A stretch of 64,000 nt of DNA from CBDDBK01 sp965225715 (GCA_965225715.1 CBDDBK010000004.1:1-64000), one strand, 5' to 3'. Shown: positions 27,129 through 36,525, counted from the stretch's first letter. The notes: generated by a model not told the origin, from the sequence alone. Program-made: numbers and translations.

Positions 27129-29363
27129 ATGAACGAAGAGACCATCAAAAATACGATTTTGATACCCATATTGAAAAAAATGGGATTCAACAAAAAAGGT
27201 GAAATCGAGTATGAAAAAACCTTATCCGATGGAAAAAGATTGGATCTTTTGTTGAAAAAAAATAATAAAAATATCTGCGTTGTCGAATGCAAAAGGCAAG
27301 GGACAAATCTTAAAAATCGAGCCATTATTGACCAAGTTTATCACTATGCTGTTGATTCTAAAATACGGTGTCCTTATTTCGCGCTGTGTGACGGAGATAA
27401 ATTTGTCTTGTACAAAACATTTGGCGAATATCCCGTATATCAAAATGAAAACTTGCAGGATTTATTGGAAGACACCAATGAAAACAAAAAAGAACTCAAC
27501 CATATTGTCTCGTATCTTCTTGAGGACAGTGATTTTGTGTTTGATCGTCGGCCGGATGACTGGTACGACAAGTGCCTTCCGCCTTCTATCATAGTGAAAC
27601 CCAAAAATCAAGCGACCGCCAGAAATTATGGAGTGCATCCCTATTTCACGCGTCAGTCATGGGATATTGTCACCAGCCATATTCGGGCTTTTTCCCAAGA
27701 AGGCGACGTTGTCCTTGACCCTTTTGGAGGAACAGGCGTGACCTTAAACGAATCGTTACTAAACAAAAGACACGGAATATTTATCGACTTGAATCCCATT
27801 GCCGTTTTTTGGCGAAAAGCAATTTTAAATGACACACCTATAAACCTGATAAAAGAAACATCCGAAAGTATTATCCAATTGTATCAACGAGCCATCAAAA
27901 CAACAAAACTAGAACATGTCAAAGAATTTATTCCCGACGATATACCGCTCAAATCGCGAGGAAGTGATTTTAAATCCTTACACGAATTATTTACCGAAAA
28001 GCAATTGAAAGAGTTGGGACTCTTAAAAAGAATTATCTTAAAAAAAACCAAACCCAAAACTAAAAAAAATGAACCCGAAATCAGACTAAGGAACCAAAAA
28101 AATGAAAAAAATGAGCTTAAAACCAGAGAAGATTATCTATTGCGGGATAACGATAACCCATTGCGAGATAATCTTTTACTGGCTTTTTCGAGTTGCCTAA
28201 GAAATGTTAACTTGACCTATTTTTTATCTGAAAGAGATAAGCATAGCCCTAATGCTGGAAATTCTAGCTTTATTGCTCTTTATAGATATAGAAAGGCAAA
28301 AGATCATTTTCCCGTTGATTTGATGGAAACGTTTCGAAATAAAATCAAGCGCCTGCTCAAGAGCAAAGAAGAAACGGAATTGATTCACTACTACAAACCC
28401 GAAGTGCGATGCGAAATCTATCAAGGCGACGCCAGCAATATGAAAATAATTAAAGATAATACGATAGACTATATTTATACCGACCCGCCCTACGGAAACA
28501 AAATAGAATATTTGGATTTATCCGTTATTTTTAATGCTTGGTTGGATTTAAAAGTTACTGATGCGGACTATCAAAGCGAAGCCATAGCCGGCGGACGCCT
28601 CAACAAAAGCAAGGACGATTATTTGTTTTTGATCGAACAATCTATCAAAGAGATGAATCGGGTTTTGAAAAAAGGCCGATACCTGAGTTTTGTCTTTCAA
28701 GATAAATCCATTTTTTATTTTCAAAGCATAACCTCCCTATTTGAAAAGTGGGGATTCGAACTGTTCGCCATAAATGCTCAAAAAACCGGTAGAAAAAGTT
28801 TTAATAAGGTAAAAACTCCAAGCAGTGTGTTAAACAGTCAGCTGGTTTTGGTCTATCGCAAACAGTACAACAAAAAAGAAATCCCCGCCTACAAGCAAAA
28901 TGGCAATTGGGAATCGGAATTACGCAATCACATTGAGTCGGAAATCACTAAATTAGGCGGAGCAACTTATGAGGAATTGCACGATTCAGTTGTTCGCTAT
29001 GGAGTTGTGTTGGGAATCTATGACCCTGACAAATTTGATAAAGTTTTTGAAGAAATGCTCAAAGATTATCCAATGGACAAAGATAACAAATATCAAATTC
29101 ACAAAACTAAAGGGTTTAAATCCTCCATTTCTATTGAAAAAAGGGCAAATTATTTTATCAGTGCTTTTTTAATATTAAAAAATAAACAACTTGTGTATCC
29201 TACAACCGATGAGATATTGATGGAGGTAATGCCAAGTTTAAAAAATGGCGTGAATGTAGAAAAGGAAAATATTACAGATGTACTCTCAAGAATCGCAATA
29301 GAGCACCACAATGGGGGTTGGAAATTCTTGGGAGCAGCAGGTGTAGATGGGAAACTTTTTTAA
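27129..29363 (+). CDS. fused PD-(D/E)XK nuclease / DNA methyltransferase (single-chain restriction-modification type)
   Basis: 744 residues. The N-terminal 150 form a type I HsdR-like nuclease fold with Asp39 (KRLDLLL) and Glu53-x-Lys55 (CVVECKRQG). The methyltransferase begins near 170 (FTRQSWDIVTSHI). SAM motif I is DPFGGTG near 197, and the catalytic DPPYGN is near 451, with about 240 residues between them: the motif I-recognition-motif IV order of the alpha group. A C-terminal region (EELHDSVVRYGV) is of unknown use. It could cut and modify as one chain, or the nuclease-like part may only bind DNA. Start ATG 27129 sits 24 bp behind a MITE-like repeat, and the unit is bracketed by direct repeats. 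Confidence 0.85.
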   Translation: MNEETIKNTILIPILKKMGFNKKGEIEYEKTLSDGKRLDLLLKKNNKNICVVECKRQGTNLKNRAIIDQVYHYAVDSKIRCPYFALCDGDKFVLYKTFGEYPVYQNENLQDLLEDTNENKKELNHIVSYLLEDSDFVFDRRPDDWYDKCLPPSIIVKPKNQATARNYGVHPYFTRQSWDIVTSHIRAFSQEGDVVLDPFGGTGVTLNESLLNKRHGIFIDLNPIAVFWRKAILNDTPINLIKETSESIIQLYQRAIKTTKLEHVKEFIPDDIPLKSRGSDFKSLHELFTEKQLKELGLLKRIILKKTKPKTKKNEPEIRLRNQKNEKNELKTREDYLLRDNDNPLRDNLLLAFSSCLRNVNLTYFLSERDKHSPNAGNSSFIALYRYRKAKDHFPVDLMETFRNKIKRLLKSKEETELIHYYKPEVRCEIYQGDASNMKIIKDNTIDYIYTDPPYGNKIEYLDLSVIFNAWLDLKVTDADYQSEAIAGGRLNKSKDDYLFLIEQSIKEMNRVLKKGRYLSFVFQDKSIFYFQSITSLFEKWGFELFAINAQKTGRKSFNKVKTPSSVLNSQLVLVYRKQYNKKEIPAYKQNGNWESELRNHIESEITKLGGATYEELHDSVVRYGVVLGIYDPDKFDKVFEEMLKDYPMDKDNKYQIHKTKGFKSSISIEKRANYFISAFLILKNKQLVYPTTDEILMEVMPSLKNGVNVEKENITDVLSRIAIEHHNGGWKFLGAAGVDGKLF

Positions 29364-29420
29364 ACCTTATTAAAAAAAATTGTATACATTTGTAAATATT
29401 TCCTTTAAAAAAATCAAGTT

Positions 29421-29471
29421 TTAACCTCATTAATACAGTATAATAATGGATAATTACTCTGAAGAAGAAAA
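29421..29471. repeat. direct repeat A2: start of the intact DUF262 gene
   Basis: TTAACCTCATTAATACAGTA plus the first codons of the gene at 29446. Counterpart of 26954-27004. Confidence 0.85.
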
Positions 29472-30642
29472 AAAAATAAATAGTCAATTTCAAGGAGATG
29501 AAAAGAACCCAGAAACCGGTGGTCATAATTTTGGGAAATATGATTTGAATTCATCTCCTGATGATTATAATACAGAAACACTAATTTATAAACTCGAAAG
29601 AGGATCTATTAAAATACCGAGATTTCAAAGGAATTATGTTTGGGATATAAAAACAGCTTCAAAATTAATTGAGTCGATGATCATTGGTATTCCAATTCCT
29701 CAAATGTTTTTATTTAGAAGATTTAGAGAAAAAGAATCGCTTCTCATAGATGGTCATCAACGCTATATGACTATTTATTTTTTTAAAAAGCAGAGATTTC
29801 CCAAAAAAGACAAACGGATAGAGTTGCGCGAAATTTTTGCTAAGGAATCAGTTTTTTCTGATACAATTTTAAACGATGATAACTATTTTACTGATTTTAA
29901 GTTACAACTTGCCGAAAAAAGAAGTCAAGAAGGAAGTAACAGATTACATGGTTTAACTTATAAAGGTCTTGGCCTAGATGATAGAGGACAGTTTGATGGA
30001 AGAACGATCCGCACCGTATCCATTCAACAATATTATCCAGAAGACGATGGAGGTACAGCTGCGTATGAAATTTTTAACCGTCTAAACGGAAAAAGTTTTG
30101 AATTAACATCTCAAGAAAAACGCGCCAGTTTGTTCGACTCCCCTTTCTATGACAAACTTTATGAACTTAATCAATTAGAAGACTGGAGGTATTTTTTACC
30201 TAAATCTGCTTCATATTTACGCCAGAAAGATGTTGAAATTTTATTGCGGGCTTTTGCCATGTTAGATTATAAAAATTATTCGCCCTCAATGCTTAAATTT
30301 TTAAATGTATTCTCCTATAAGTCTACAAAATTTTTGCAAGAAGAAATTAATAGTTATGAACAGTTATTAAGGTCATTTCTTGCCATGCTACCACCCCAAG
30401 AAGAGCATTTATTTTTTGGAGAAGGTAAACGCTTTAACATTTCAGTTTTTGAAGCACTTTTTGTGGCATCTTGTACAGAAGCTTTTGAAAAAAAAAATTA
30501 TTCAATAATAAAAACGATAACATTGGAAAAGGTTAAAGCTCTAAAAGAAAATAAAGATTTTGTTAAGGCTACCCAAGCTAATACAACAGGAAAAGAAAAT
30601 GTAAAAATAAGAATAGAAATAGCGATAAGCCTATTAGCATGA
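29446..30642 (+). CDS. DUF262 (ParB/Srx-like) protein, GmrS-type
   Basis: 398 residues. The N-terminal DUF262 domain shows IPRFQRNYVW at 57-66 and IDGHQR at 101-106, where the family usually has DGQQR; this Gln-to-His change is in the nucleotide-binding motif. Other pieces are ESMIIGIPIPQMFLF and AYEIFNRLNGKSFELTSQE. DUF262 proteins include the NTPase/nuclease part of GmrSD-type restriction of modified phage DNA. The usual DUF1524 HNH half is absent; instead the next gene, overlapping by 4 bp (ATGA), is a HEPN protein. A two-gene defence module is likely. Confidence 0.85.
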   Translation: MDNYSEEEKKINSQFQGDEKNPETGGHNFGKYDLNSSPDDYNTETLIYKLERGSIKIPRFQRNYVWDIKTASKLIESMIIGIPIPQMFLFRRFREKESLLIDGHQRYMTIYFFKKQRFPKKDKRIELREIFAKESVFSDTILNDDNYFTDFKLQLAEKRSQEGSNRLHGLTYKGLGLDDRGQFDGRTIRTVSIQQYYPEDDGGTAAYEIFNRLNGKSFELTSQEKRASLFDSPFYDKLYELNQLEDWRYFLPKSASYLRQKDVEILLRAFAMLDYKNYSPSMLKFLNVFSYKSTKFLQEEINSYEQLLRSFLAMLPPQEEHLFFGEGKRFNISVFEALFVASCTEAFEKKNYSIIKTITLEKVKALKENKDFVKATQANTTGKENVKIRIEIAISLLA

Positions 30643-31229
30643 AAAAAAACGATGAGATAAAGATAATAGACAGATTAAAAGAAGAGCAAGATGCTATCAT
30701 TGAGTATCTTAAAAGTTCTGAAGATGAGTCATTAGAAAAAAATGCTAAAAGAGATTCTAATAAGTTTTTGGTTTTGGCAATTGCTAGTTTTTTTGAAGAA
30801 GAAGTTATGAAAATTACAAAACAATTCCAATCAAAAATTTCTCAAGATAAGGCGATAGGTATTCCCCTTAACAAAGAAGGTACAAATAGAAAATATCATA
30901 CCTATTTTAGGTGGGAAAGTGCAAATGCTAATAGATATTTTAAATTATTTGGAGAAGATATTGAAAAAAAAATAAAGGATAAAATAAGTAAAGACAAAGA
31001 AGAATCTGAAAAAAATAATAGAGGGAAAAAAGAAGAGGAAAAAAGAATAAGTATAGATGAGAGTATCAAAGCATTTTTAAAAATTGGAAGATTAAGAAAT
31101 GAACTCACCCATCAAAATATAGCCAACTATTCTCTGGAGGTGTCTCGGAAAGAGATTCATGACCTCTATCAACAAGCCTCCAAATTTATTGATTTCCTAA
31201 AACAAGAACTTATTCCTAATTCACTTTGA
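30639..31229 (+). CDS. HEPN-domain protein (RiboL-PSP-HEPN-like)
   Basis: 196 residues, mostly alpha-helical and highly charged. The HEPN ribonuclease signature R-N-x-x-x-H is present as RLRNELTHQN (Arg153, Asn154, His158). The middle has a lysine/glutamate-rich stretch (about 108-135). Its start overlaps the DUF262 stop (ATGA), and its own stop overlaps the next gene's TTG, so the three are translationally linked. HEPN proteins next to nucleotide-sensing partners are typical RNA-cutting effectors of phage defence or toxin modules; the assignment of toxin role here is inference. Confidence 0.8.
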   Translation: MKKNDEIKIIDRLKEEQDAIIEYLKSSEDESLEKNAKRDSNKFLVLAIASFFEEEVMKITKQFQSKISQDKAIGIPLNKEGTNRKYHTYFRWESANANRYFKLFGEDIEKKIKDKISKDKEESEKNNRGKKEEEKRISIDESIKAFLKIGRLRNELTHQNIANYSLEVSRKEIHDLYQQASKFIDFLKQELIPNSL

Positions 31230-32557
31230 ACCCATCTCCTGACGTATTCTCAAACTTTGGATTTCATAAAGCTATTTTATTGGCTTTAGAGCAACTTGGC
31301 TATAATAGTCCAACGCCTATTCAGCAGAAAGTGATACCTTTAATTATGGACGGACAAGACCTTATTGGCATCGCCCAAACAGGCACAGGAAAAACAGCCG
31401 CTTTTTTATTACCTATACTTCATAAAATAGCCTATAATCAGGATATTATACCTCAAGTCTTAATCTTAGCACCAACCCGAGAATTAGTTATTCAAATTTA
31501 TCAAGATTGCTCTGCTTTAAGCGAATTTATACCTCTACAATGCATGGCTTGTTATGGCGGGTTGAATATCAAAAAACAGATAGAAAAACTTCAATATAAA
31601 ATAGACATCATTATTTCAACCCCTCAACGTCTTGTGGATATTTATGCTAAAGGCGGCGTTTATTTAAGAAAAATTAAAACATTTATTATTGATGAAGCTG
31701 ACAAAATGGTAGATATGGGCTTTATGCCTCAAATCAACAATATTCTTGAAATTATTCCCAATAAAAAACGCCAAAACTTACTTTTTTCAGCCTCAATGCC
31801 TTCTAACGTAATTCCTTTAATAGACACCTTTCTAATCAATGCTAAAAAAGTAGTTATTACCCCTCAAAGTACGGTTGCCCAAACTATAGAAACATATAGC
31901 TATGATTTACCTAATCGGCAAGCTAAAGTCGATTTTATTGTATCTTTATTAAATAAGCAAAAAAATGATCAATTTGTATTGTCAAAAGTTATTATTTTTA
32001 CAAACTCAAAAAGAATAGCCATGTGGCTATATAATTTTTTAATTCCACTTAGTAGTCGTAAAATTTCAATTATACATGCCAATAAAGATCAAAATACCCG
32101 TCTAAATCTTCTCAACAGTTTTAAAGCTGATGAAATTGATGTTTTAATTTCTACAGACCTCATTTCCAGAGGACTCCATATTTCGGATATTAGCCATGTT
32201 ATTAATTTCGAATTACCTTATATTCTCACAGACTATGTGCATAGGGTCGGGCGCACAGGGCGAGTTTATAAAAATGGGATTGCTATCAATCTATGTAATC
32301 AAGTCGAAAAAAACATGTTGAAACATATTGAAAAAATGATAGGTAATATTTTAAAAATCAATCCTTTACCAAAAAATATAATTGTTCAACCAACTCCATT
32401 TGAAGAGCAACAAGAAATAAATAAAGCCCTAGATTTTCAACGTAGACAGAACGATCCAACTTATAAAGGCGCTTTCCATTCTAAAAAGAAAAGACCTACA
32501 AAAACAAAAAAGACTCATAGAACTCAAAGAGCAAAGAAAAACAGAAAGAAAAAATGA
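31226..32557 (+). CDS. DEAD-box RNA helicase, RhlE-like
   Basis: 443 residues, ATP-dependent RNA unwinding. Motifs in order: Q motif (FGFHKAILLALEQLGYNSPT, then PIQ), Walker A AQTGTGKT, APTRELVIQ, IIDEADKMVDMGF (DEAD), SAS in place of the usual SAT, IIFTNSKRIA, LISTDLISRGLHI and HRVGRTGRVY. The tail is very basic (KKKRPTKTKKTHRTQRAKKN), as in RNA-binding relatives. The start is a TTG overlapping the HEPN stop by 4 bp; the next in-frame ATG lies inside the helicase core after the Q motif, so TTG is needed. Housekeeping role in ribosome assembly or mRNA decay is likely. Confidence 0.92.
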   Translation: MNPSPDVFSNFGFHKAILLALEQLGYNSPTPIQQKVIPLIMDGQDLIGIAQTGTGKTAAFLLPILHKIAYNQDIIPQVLILAPTRELVIQIYQDCSALSEFIPLQCMACYGGLNIKKQIEKLQYKIDIIISTPQRLVDIYAKGGVYLRKIKTFIIDEADKMVDMGFMPQINNILEIIPNKKRQNLLFSASMPSNVIPLIDTFLINAKKVVITPQSTVAQTIETYSYDLPNRQAKVDFIVSLLNKQKNDQFVLSKVIIFTNSKRIAMWLYNFLIPLSSRKISIIHANKDQNTRLNLLNSFKADEIDVLISTDLISRGLHISDISHVINFELPYILTDYVHRVGRTGRVYKNGIAINLCNQVEKNMLKHIEKMIGNILKINPLPKNIIVQPTPFEEQQEINKALDFQRRQNDPTYKGAFHSKKKRPTKTKKTHRTQRAKKNRKKK

Positions 32558-32854
32558 ATTGATACAAAGATGATCAAAAAGATCAACTATAGATTTGCAG
32601 GACTTTCTTAGATCAAGCAATTATGAAACGAATAGATAAAATGTTAAATAAATAGTCATCCCTTAAGAACTCTTTAACGAATTGCTATATAGCGTATTTA
32701 AAAAAATGGGATAACATAACTATTTGATTATAAACAATTTATATTTTAATAGTTTTCACGAATTGCTATTTTGATTTAATTTAGTGTTTACTAAAGACTT
32801 ATAATTATTTTTTTTTATATTTTGCTCATTTTTCAACATTAAAACGGTGATTTT

Positions 32855-33424
32855 ATGCTAGGTTCTCTTCAGTCTAACAAAGGTTCTTCCCATCAACAAG
32901 CCCTCAAAGACATCCTCAATCTCAACCATGAATTGTGTCAATTATCTGATGCTATTGACTGGAAATTTATAGAGGATCAACTTGCTATTTACTATTCTAG
33001 TACAGGCAGACCCAGCCATTCCATTCGGCTTATGGCTAGCTTACTCATTTTGAAATCTGTTCGAAATTTAAGCGATGAAAAACTCGTTAATAAGCAATGG
33101 CGAGAAAACATATACTATCAGTATTTTTCTGGTTATCAGTATCATAGTCTTGAAAAGCCTTGCACTTCGAGTCAGCTTGTTCACTTTCGTAAGCGTATTG
33201 GTGAGGAGGGCGTAGAGGTGATTTTAGAGGCTTCTATTCGCGTTCATGGGTCTCCTAAACTTGACAAAAAAGAGCAAGTGGTCTATGCCGATACGACCGT
33301 TCAAAAGAAAAATATTACGTTTCCCACAGATTCAAAATTACAGAAAAAGATTATTGATAATTGTGGTAAAATAGCCAAGCAAGCTGGCGTACAATTAAAA
33401 AACACGTTTAAAAAAAGTCTATGA
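32855..33424 (+). CDS. IS5-family transposase, N-terminal part
   Basis: 189 residues: the IS5 N-terminal region (WKFIEDQLAIYYSSTGRPSH, IRLMASLLILK, ENIYYQYFSGYQYH) and the first catalytic Asp in VVYADTTVQKKNI. The frame ends in KNTFKKSL just after an A7 run (33410-33416). A -1 slip there leads straight into the next frame, which carries the rest of the catalytic domain. Confidence 0.85.
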   Translation: MLGSLQSNKGSSHQQALKDILNLNHELCQLSDAIDWKFIEDQLAIYYSSTGRPSHSIRLMASLLILKSVRNLSDEKLVNKQWRENIYYQYFSGYQYHSLEKPCTSSQLVHFRKRIGEEGVEVILEASIRVHGSPKLDKKEQVVYADTTVQKKNITFPTDSKLQKKIIDNCGKIAKQAGVQLKNTFKKSL

Positions 33425-34116
33425 AGCTTTTACAAGCTCAACACAACCGGCAACATCCTAAACGAAAGGCAAAGGCCTTAGAGGCGGCAAAGATTTTGAA
33501 ACAAATAACTGGTATTCTTGTTCGGGATTTGACAAGAAAACTTCTATTGGCAGGCAAGTTAGATGCATATACCAGTGATTTAGAGAAATATAACGAGGTT
33601 TTGAAACAAGAACGACCCAGTAAAAATAAGCGTTATAGCCTGCACGAAGATACTATTTTTTGTATTGCTAAAGGGAAGGCGTCGGTGCGCTATGAGTTTG
33701 GGAGTAAATTTGGACTTTTGTGGAATCGTAGCAGAGGCATTATTGTATCGGGCGCTTATTGCGGGAATGAATATGATGGGCATAGCTTGAACAAACTGCT
33801 AAGTAATCATGATTCCATTAATGTTTCCAAACTTGATGCAATTTATTGTGATAGGGGGTATCGGGGTGCAAAATTAGAAGGTATTGAGGTTCATATACCT
33901 GGTAATCCGAAGAAAAAAGACAGTGCCTATATGCGTTCTAAAAAGCGAAATCATTTTAGATTACGAGCTGGTATAGAGCCTATTATCGGTCACCTGAAGC
34001 AAGATTTTCGGATGGGTTTAAACTACTTGAAAGGTAAGATAGGCGATGTAGTCAATGGTATAATGGCCTGCGCAGCTTTTAATTTTCAAAAATGGATGAA
34101 CCTAAAAAATCCTTAA
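33421..34116 (+). CDS. IS5-family transposase, C-terminal part
   Basis: 231 residues in the -1 frame, starting at an ATG that overlaps the upstream stop (ATGA). It supplies the second Asp (AIYCDRGYRGAKL) and the catalytic Glu (LRAGIEPIIGHLKQDFRMG) of the DDE triad, plus the usual VNGIMACAAFNFQKWM end. Made with the first frame by frameshifting at A7 it would give a full-length enzyme of about 415 residues; alternatively the A7 is a simple inactivating indel. Confidence 0.85.
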   Translation: MKLLQAQHNRQHPKRKAKALEAAKILKQITGILVRDLTRKLLLAGKLDAYTSDLEKYNEVLKQERPSKNKRYSLHEDTIFCIAKGKASVRYEFGSKFGLLWNRSRGIIVSGAYCGNEYDGHSLNKLLSNHDSINVSKLDAIYCDRGYRGAKLEGIEVHIPGNPKKKDSAYMRSKKRNHFRLRAGIEPIIGHLKQDFRMGLNYLKGKIGDVVNGIMACAAFNFQKWMNLKNP

Positions 34117-34211
34117 ACATTAGAATATAAAACCTTTTTTAAGGGACGACTAAATAATACTTCTATCTATTTAAAAGCATAACTATAAGGGCAATATCCT
34201 TAGATTTGTCC

Positions 34212-34304
34212 TTATAGTTACCTCATTTGAAAAAAGGATTTCTTAGGGGGTTAACGCATTGATAATGAAAACGACTGTTTCTAAAATAAAATAGCATGAC
34301 TATA
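34212..34304 (-). repeat. MITE-like element
   Basis: Complete copy in reverse orientation: TTATAGTTACCTCATTTGAA at one end, AAATAGCATGACTATA at the other. Confidence 0.75.
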
Positions 34305-34359
34305 TAAACTCAAAATTTATAGAAAAGAAACATTGAATAAATCCTAAACTATCTCAATA

Positions 34360-36033
34360 TTATTGGCTGTATTTATGCTTCCGCCAGTAAAATCTTAGTA
34401 GTCCTAGGAAAATTACCCAGAGAATGGGTATTCCGATATTAATAATTTGTAACCAAGTCCTGTTAGCATTAATTTTAAATTTATCTAAAGGACGTAAAGC
34501 TATTTCATTTTTGCGGGCAATAATAATACCTTTTTCATCTGTCAAATAAGATAATAGATTCGTCATAAATGTTTTATTAGAAATATTTTGTCTTTGAGCA
34601 GGATCTAAATCAATAGGAATAAGTTCACCTGTTTTTTTATTAAAGTCATTCTTTATAATATCCCCGTCGGAAAAAACAAGTAGCTTTGAATCCTTACCTC
34701 CTTTTTTTCTAATTTTTCTTTCAACACCTTGAGGCGGAAAAAAATAATTAGAAAAAATAGATTCAAATTGGCCTTCAACAAGATAAGCCACAGGGACATG
34801 TTTATGCTTATAAAGTTCTGGTTTTAAATCTTCTTTTAATTCTTCTAAACTAATCACATTTGGCATCGCTTTAATCCTGGTATATTCAGAAGAAAATACC
34901 AAAGGTGTTTTAATAAGTTTTGGACTTGGTACAGTATCTATACTTCCAACAAATTTGCTATAAACTATATTTAAATTTTTGGTAATAAAGTGTTTACTAA
35001 ATTTATTCAAATAAATGTAGTAAGGCCAAGGTACCCGTTGTATGTTTGTTCTATCTCCAAAATTTCCTGTTACAACCTCTATAAATCCAGCTTGTTGATC
35101 TTGAAGTAAATTCGTATTAACCTTCAAGCCGTATTTAAAAAACATATCGCCTAGTTCTAAATTATATGGCAAACCTAAAACACCAGATTCAGCAATACTA
35201 TCTATATTGACATGAATATTATCTATAAAAAAAAGTACTTTCCCATTGTCCATTAAATATTGATCTATCCAAAATTTATCTATCTGATTAAAAGCTGCTT
35301 TAGGCTGAGCAATAACAAGAGCATCGTATTGGAAAATAGTACTATCTATAGGTGTGAAGTTTAAAGTATATAAATCTTTCAAATGGCTAAATAAATCTTC
35401 TAAATCTCTTTTAGTTAATTCATTATGACCAATTGTAAAACCAAGTTTCTTTTTTTGAATTCCACTTAACTTGTAAATTCCTTGGGCAAGTTCATATTCT
35501 ATACCTTCTATAGATTGATTTATTCTTTCTTTTGCCGAAGATTTTTGGTTGCCTTTTAAAAACAAAACAGACGTTTCTTGTCCTGCATAATTGATAATAG
35601 CACCAGGAAAAATAATTTTTTGAATCTTTTTTCCATTTTGATTATCATAAAGATTGGTTGGCTGTATTCCTCGTTGTATAATTTCTTGATAAAAACGCTG
35701 TCTGCCTTTTTTTGTTGGACTTTTATCAGGATTTATAAATTGATAATCAATATTTCTGTTAGCAACTCGTTTAAAACTTTCAAGTTTATATTTGATATTT
35801 TTTTGAAGTCTTTTAAAATCAGCATTCAAATCACCATCTAAATAAATTTCTATATAAACCGTTTCATCGAGTTTTTTAAGTAATCGTTTAGTGGCTTTAG
35901 AAAGTGTAAATTGCTTGTTTTCAGTTAAATCTATTCTATAAGTCCATGTATTGGCATAAATGCCTAGCAACCATATTCCTAAGACTATAGCCAAAAATTC
36001 CAATATATTTTCCCATTTTTTTGTGCTGTTCAT
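34360..36033 (-). CDS. gldG: gliding-motility ABC transporter component GldG
   Basis: 557 residues. GldG is the auxiliary membrane/periplasmic part of the GldAFG ABC transporter of Bacteroidota gliding and carries the PF09822-type ABC auxiliary domain. One N-terminal membrane segment (ILEFLAIVLGIWLLGIYANT) is followed by YRIDLTENKQFTLSKATKRL, a long periplasmic region (FTIGHNELTKRDLEDL, LVIAQPKAAFN) and a C-terminal membrane helix (IINIGIPILWVIFLGLLRFY). I chose ATG 36033 (MNSTKK), which clears the stop of the upstream pseudogene; 36054 is also possible. The permease gene gldF, normally just upstream, is missing here; a broken DUF3825 gene lies in its place. Confidence 0.9.
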   Translation of the reverse strand: MNSTKKWENILEFLAIVLGIWLLGIYANTWTYRIDLTENKQFTLSKATKRLLKKLDETVYIEIYLDGDLNADFKRLQKNIKYKLESFKRVANRNIDYQFINPDKSPTKKGRQRFYQEIIQRGIQPTNLYDNQNGKKIQKIIFPGAIINYAGQETSVLFLKGNQKSSAKERINQSIEGIEYELAQGIYKLSGIQKKKLGFTIGHNELTKRDLEDLFSHLKDLYTLNFTPIDSTIFQYDALVIAQPKAAFNQIDKFWIDQYLMDNGKVLFFIDNIHVNIDSIAESGVLGLPYNLELGDMFFKYGLKVNTNLLQDQQAGFIEVVTGNFGDRTNIQRVPWPYYIYLNKFSKHFITKNLNIVYSKFVGSIDTVPSPKLIKTPLVFSSEYTRIKAMPNVISLEELKEDLKPELYKHKHVPVAYLVEGQFESIFSNYFFPPQGVERKIRKKGGKDSKLLVFSDGDIIKNDFNKKTGELIPIDLDPAQRQNISNKTFMTNLLSYLTDEKGIIIARKNEIALRPLDKFKINANRTWLQIINIGIPILWVIFLGLLRFYWRKHKYSQ

Positions 36034-36038
36034 TTTCT

Positions 36039-36507
36039 TTAAGGTTTTAGCCAATCGCTTTGGGGTTGTACGATTAAGCGAGCATTATTGTAAGCCATTT
36101 GAAGCGTTAAACAAGTTCTTGCTGTATAAGTTTTATTATTCAATTTGTAAAGTACCAAAGCTAAGTCAGGATTTAAAGAGTTTGAAGTTAGATACAAAGG
36201 AAGTAATAACTGTATTTGTCCCTTATAGTATTGAGGAATAGCAATTTTATAGTTTGTTCGAACTTCTTTCTCAACATCACTAATTATTTTCACTGTAATA
36301 TATTTTATTTTCTTCCTTTAATTTTCGATAGGTATGCTCTAAATAGTTTTTGAGTCTTGAATATTTTTTTTGAGAAGAACTTGAAAAATCCCAACTTTCT
36401 TTTTGAGCAAGATTTTCGGCTAAATGTTTTATTGCATCGTCATAACGGGGAAAATAAGCAAATTTAAATATTTTTGGGTGCGTATTAGAATGGGACTTTG
36501 AAAGCAT
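36039..36507 (-). pseudogene. DUF3825-type gene with internal deletion and frame change
   Basis: An N-terminal frame (36280-36507) gives KFAYFPRYDDAIKHLAENLA and LKNYLEHTYRKLKEENKIYY. A second frame (36039-36293, GTG start) gives the C-terminal block VRTNYKIAIPQYYKGQIQLL, ARTCLTLQMAYNNARL and QSDWLKP. The middle of the family, roughly 150 residues, is missing and the two parts are in different frames. The upstream part starts about 18 bp behind the terminator of a small RNA. Confidence 0.7.
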
Positions 36508-36525
36508 TTTAATCCAACTTTAAAA

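Larger units (their letters stand above)
32654..34151. mobile_element. IS5-family insertion sequence, 1498 bp
   Basis: Left end AGTCATCCCTTAAGAA; the right end read inward is AGTCGTCCCTTAAAAA. A 4-bp target duplication AAAT flanks it (32650-32653 and 34152-34155). It has a leader of about 200 bp and a transposase split over two overlapping frames. Confidence 0.9.

Noticed and set aside
13595..32557. Prophage or conjugative element spanning the accessory regions
   Set aside because: No integrase, capsid, portal, terminase, relaxase or tra gene and no tRNA attachment site was seen.
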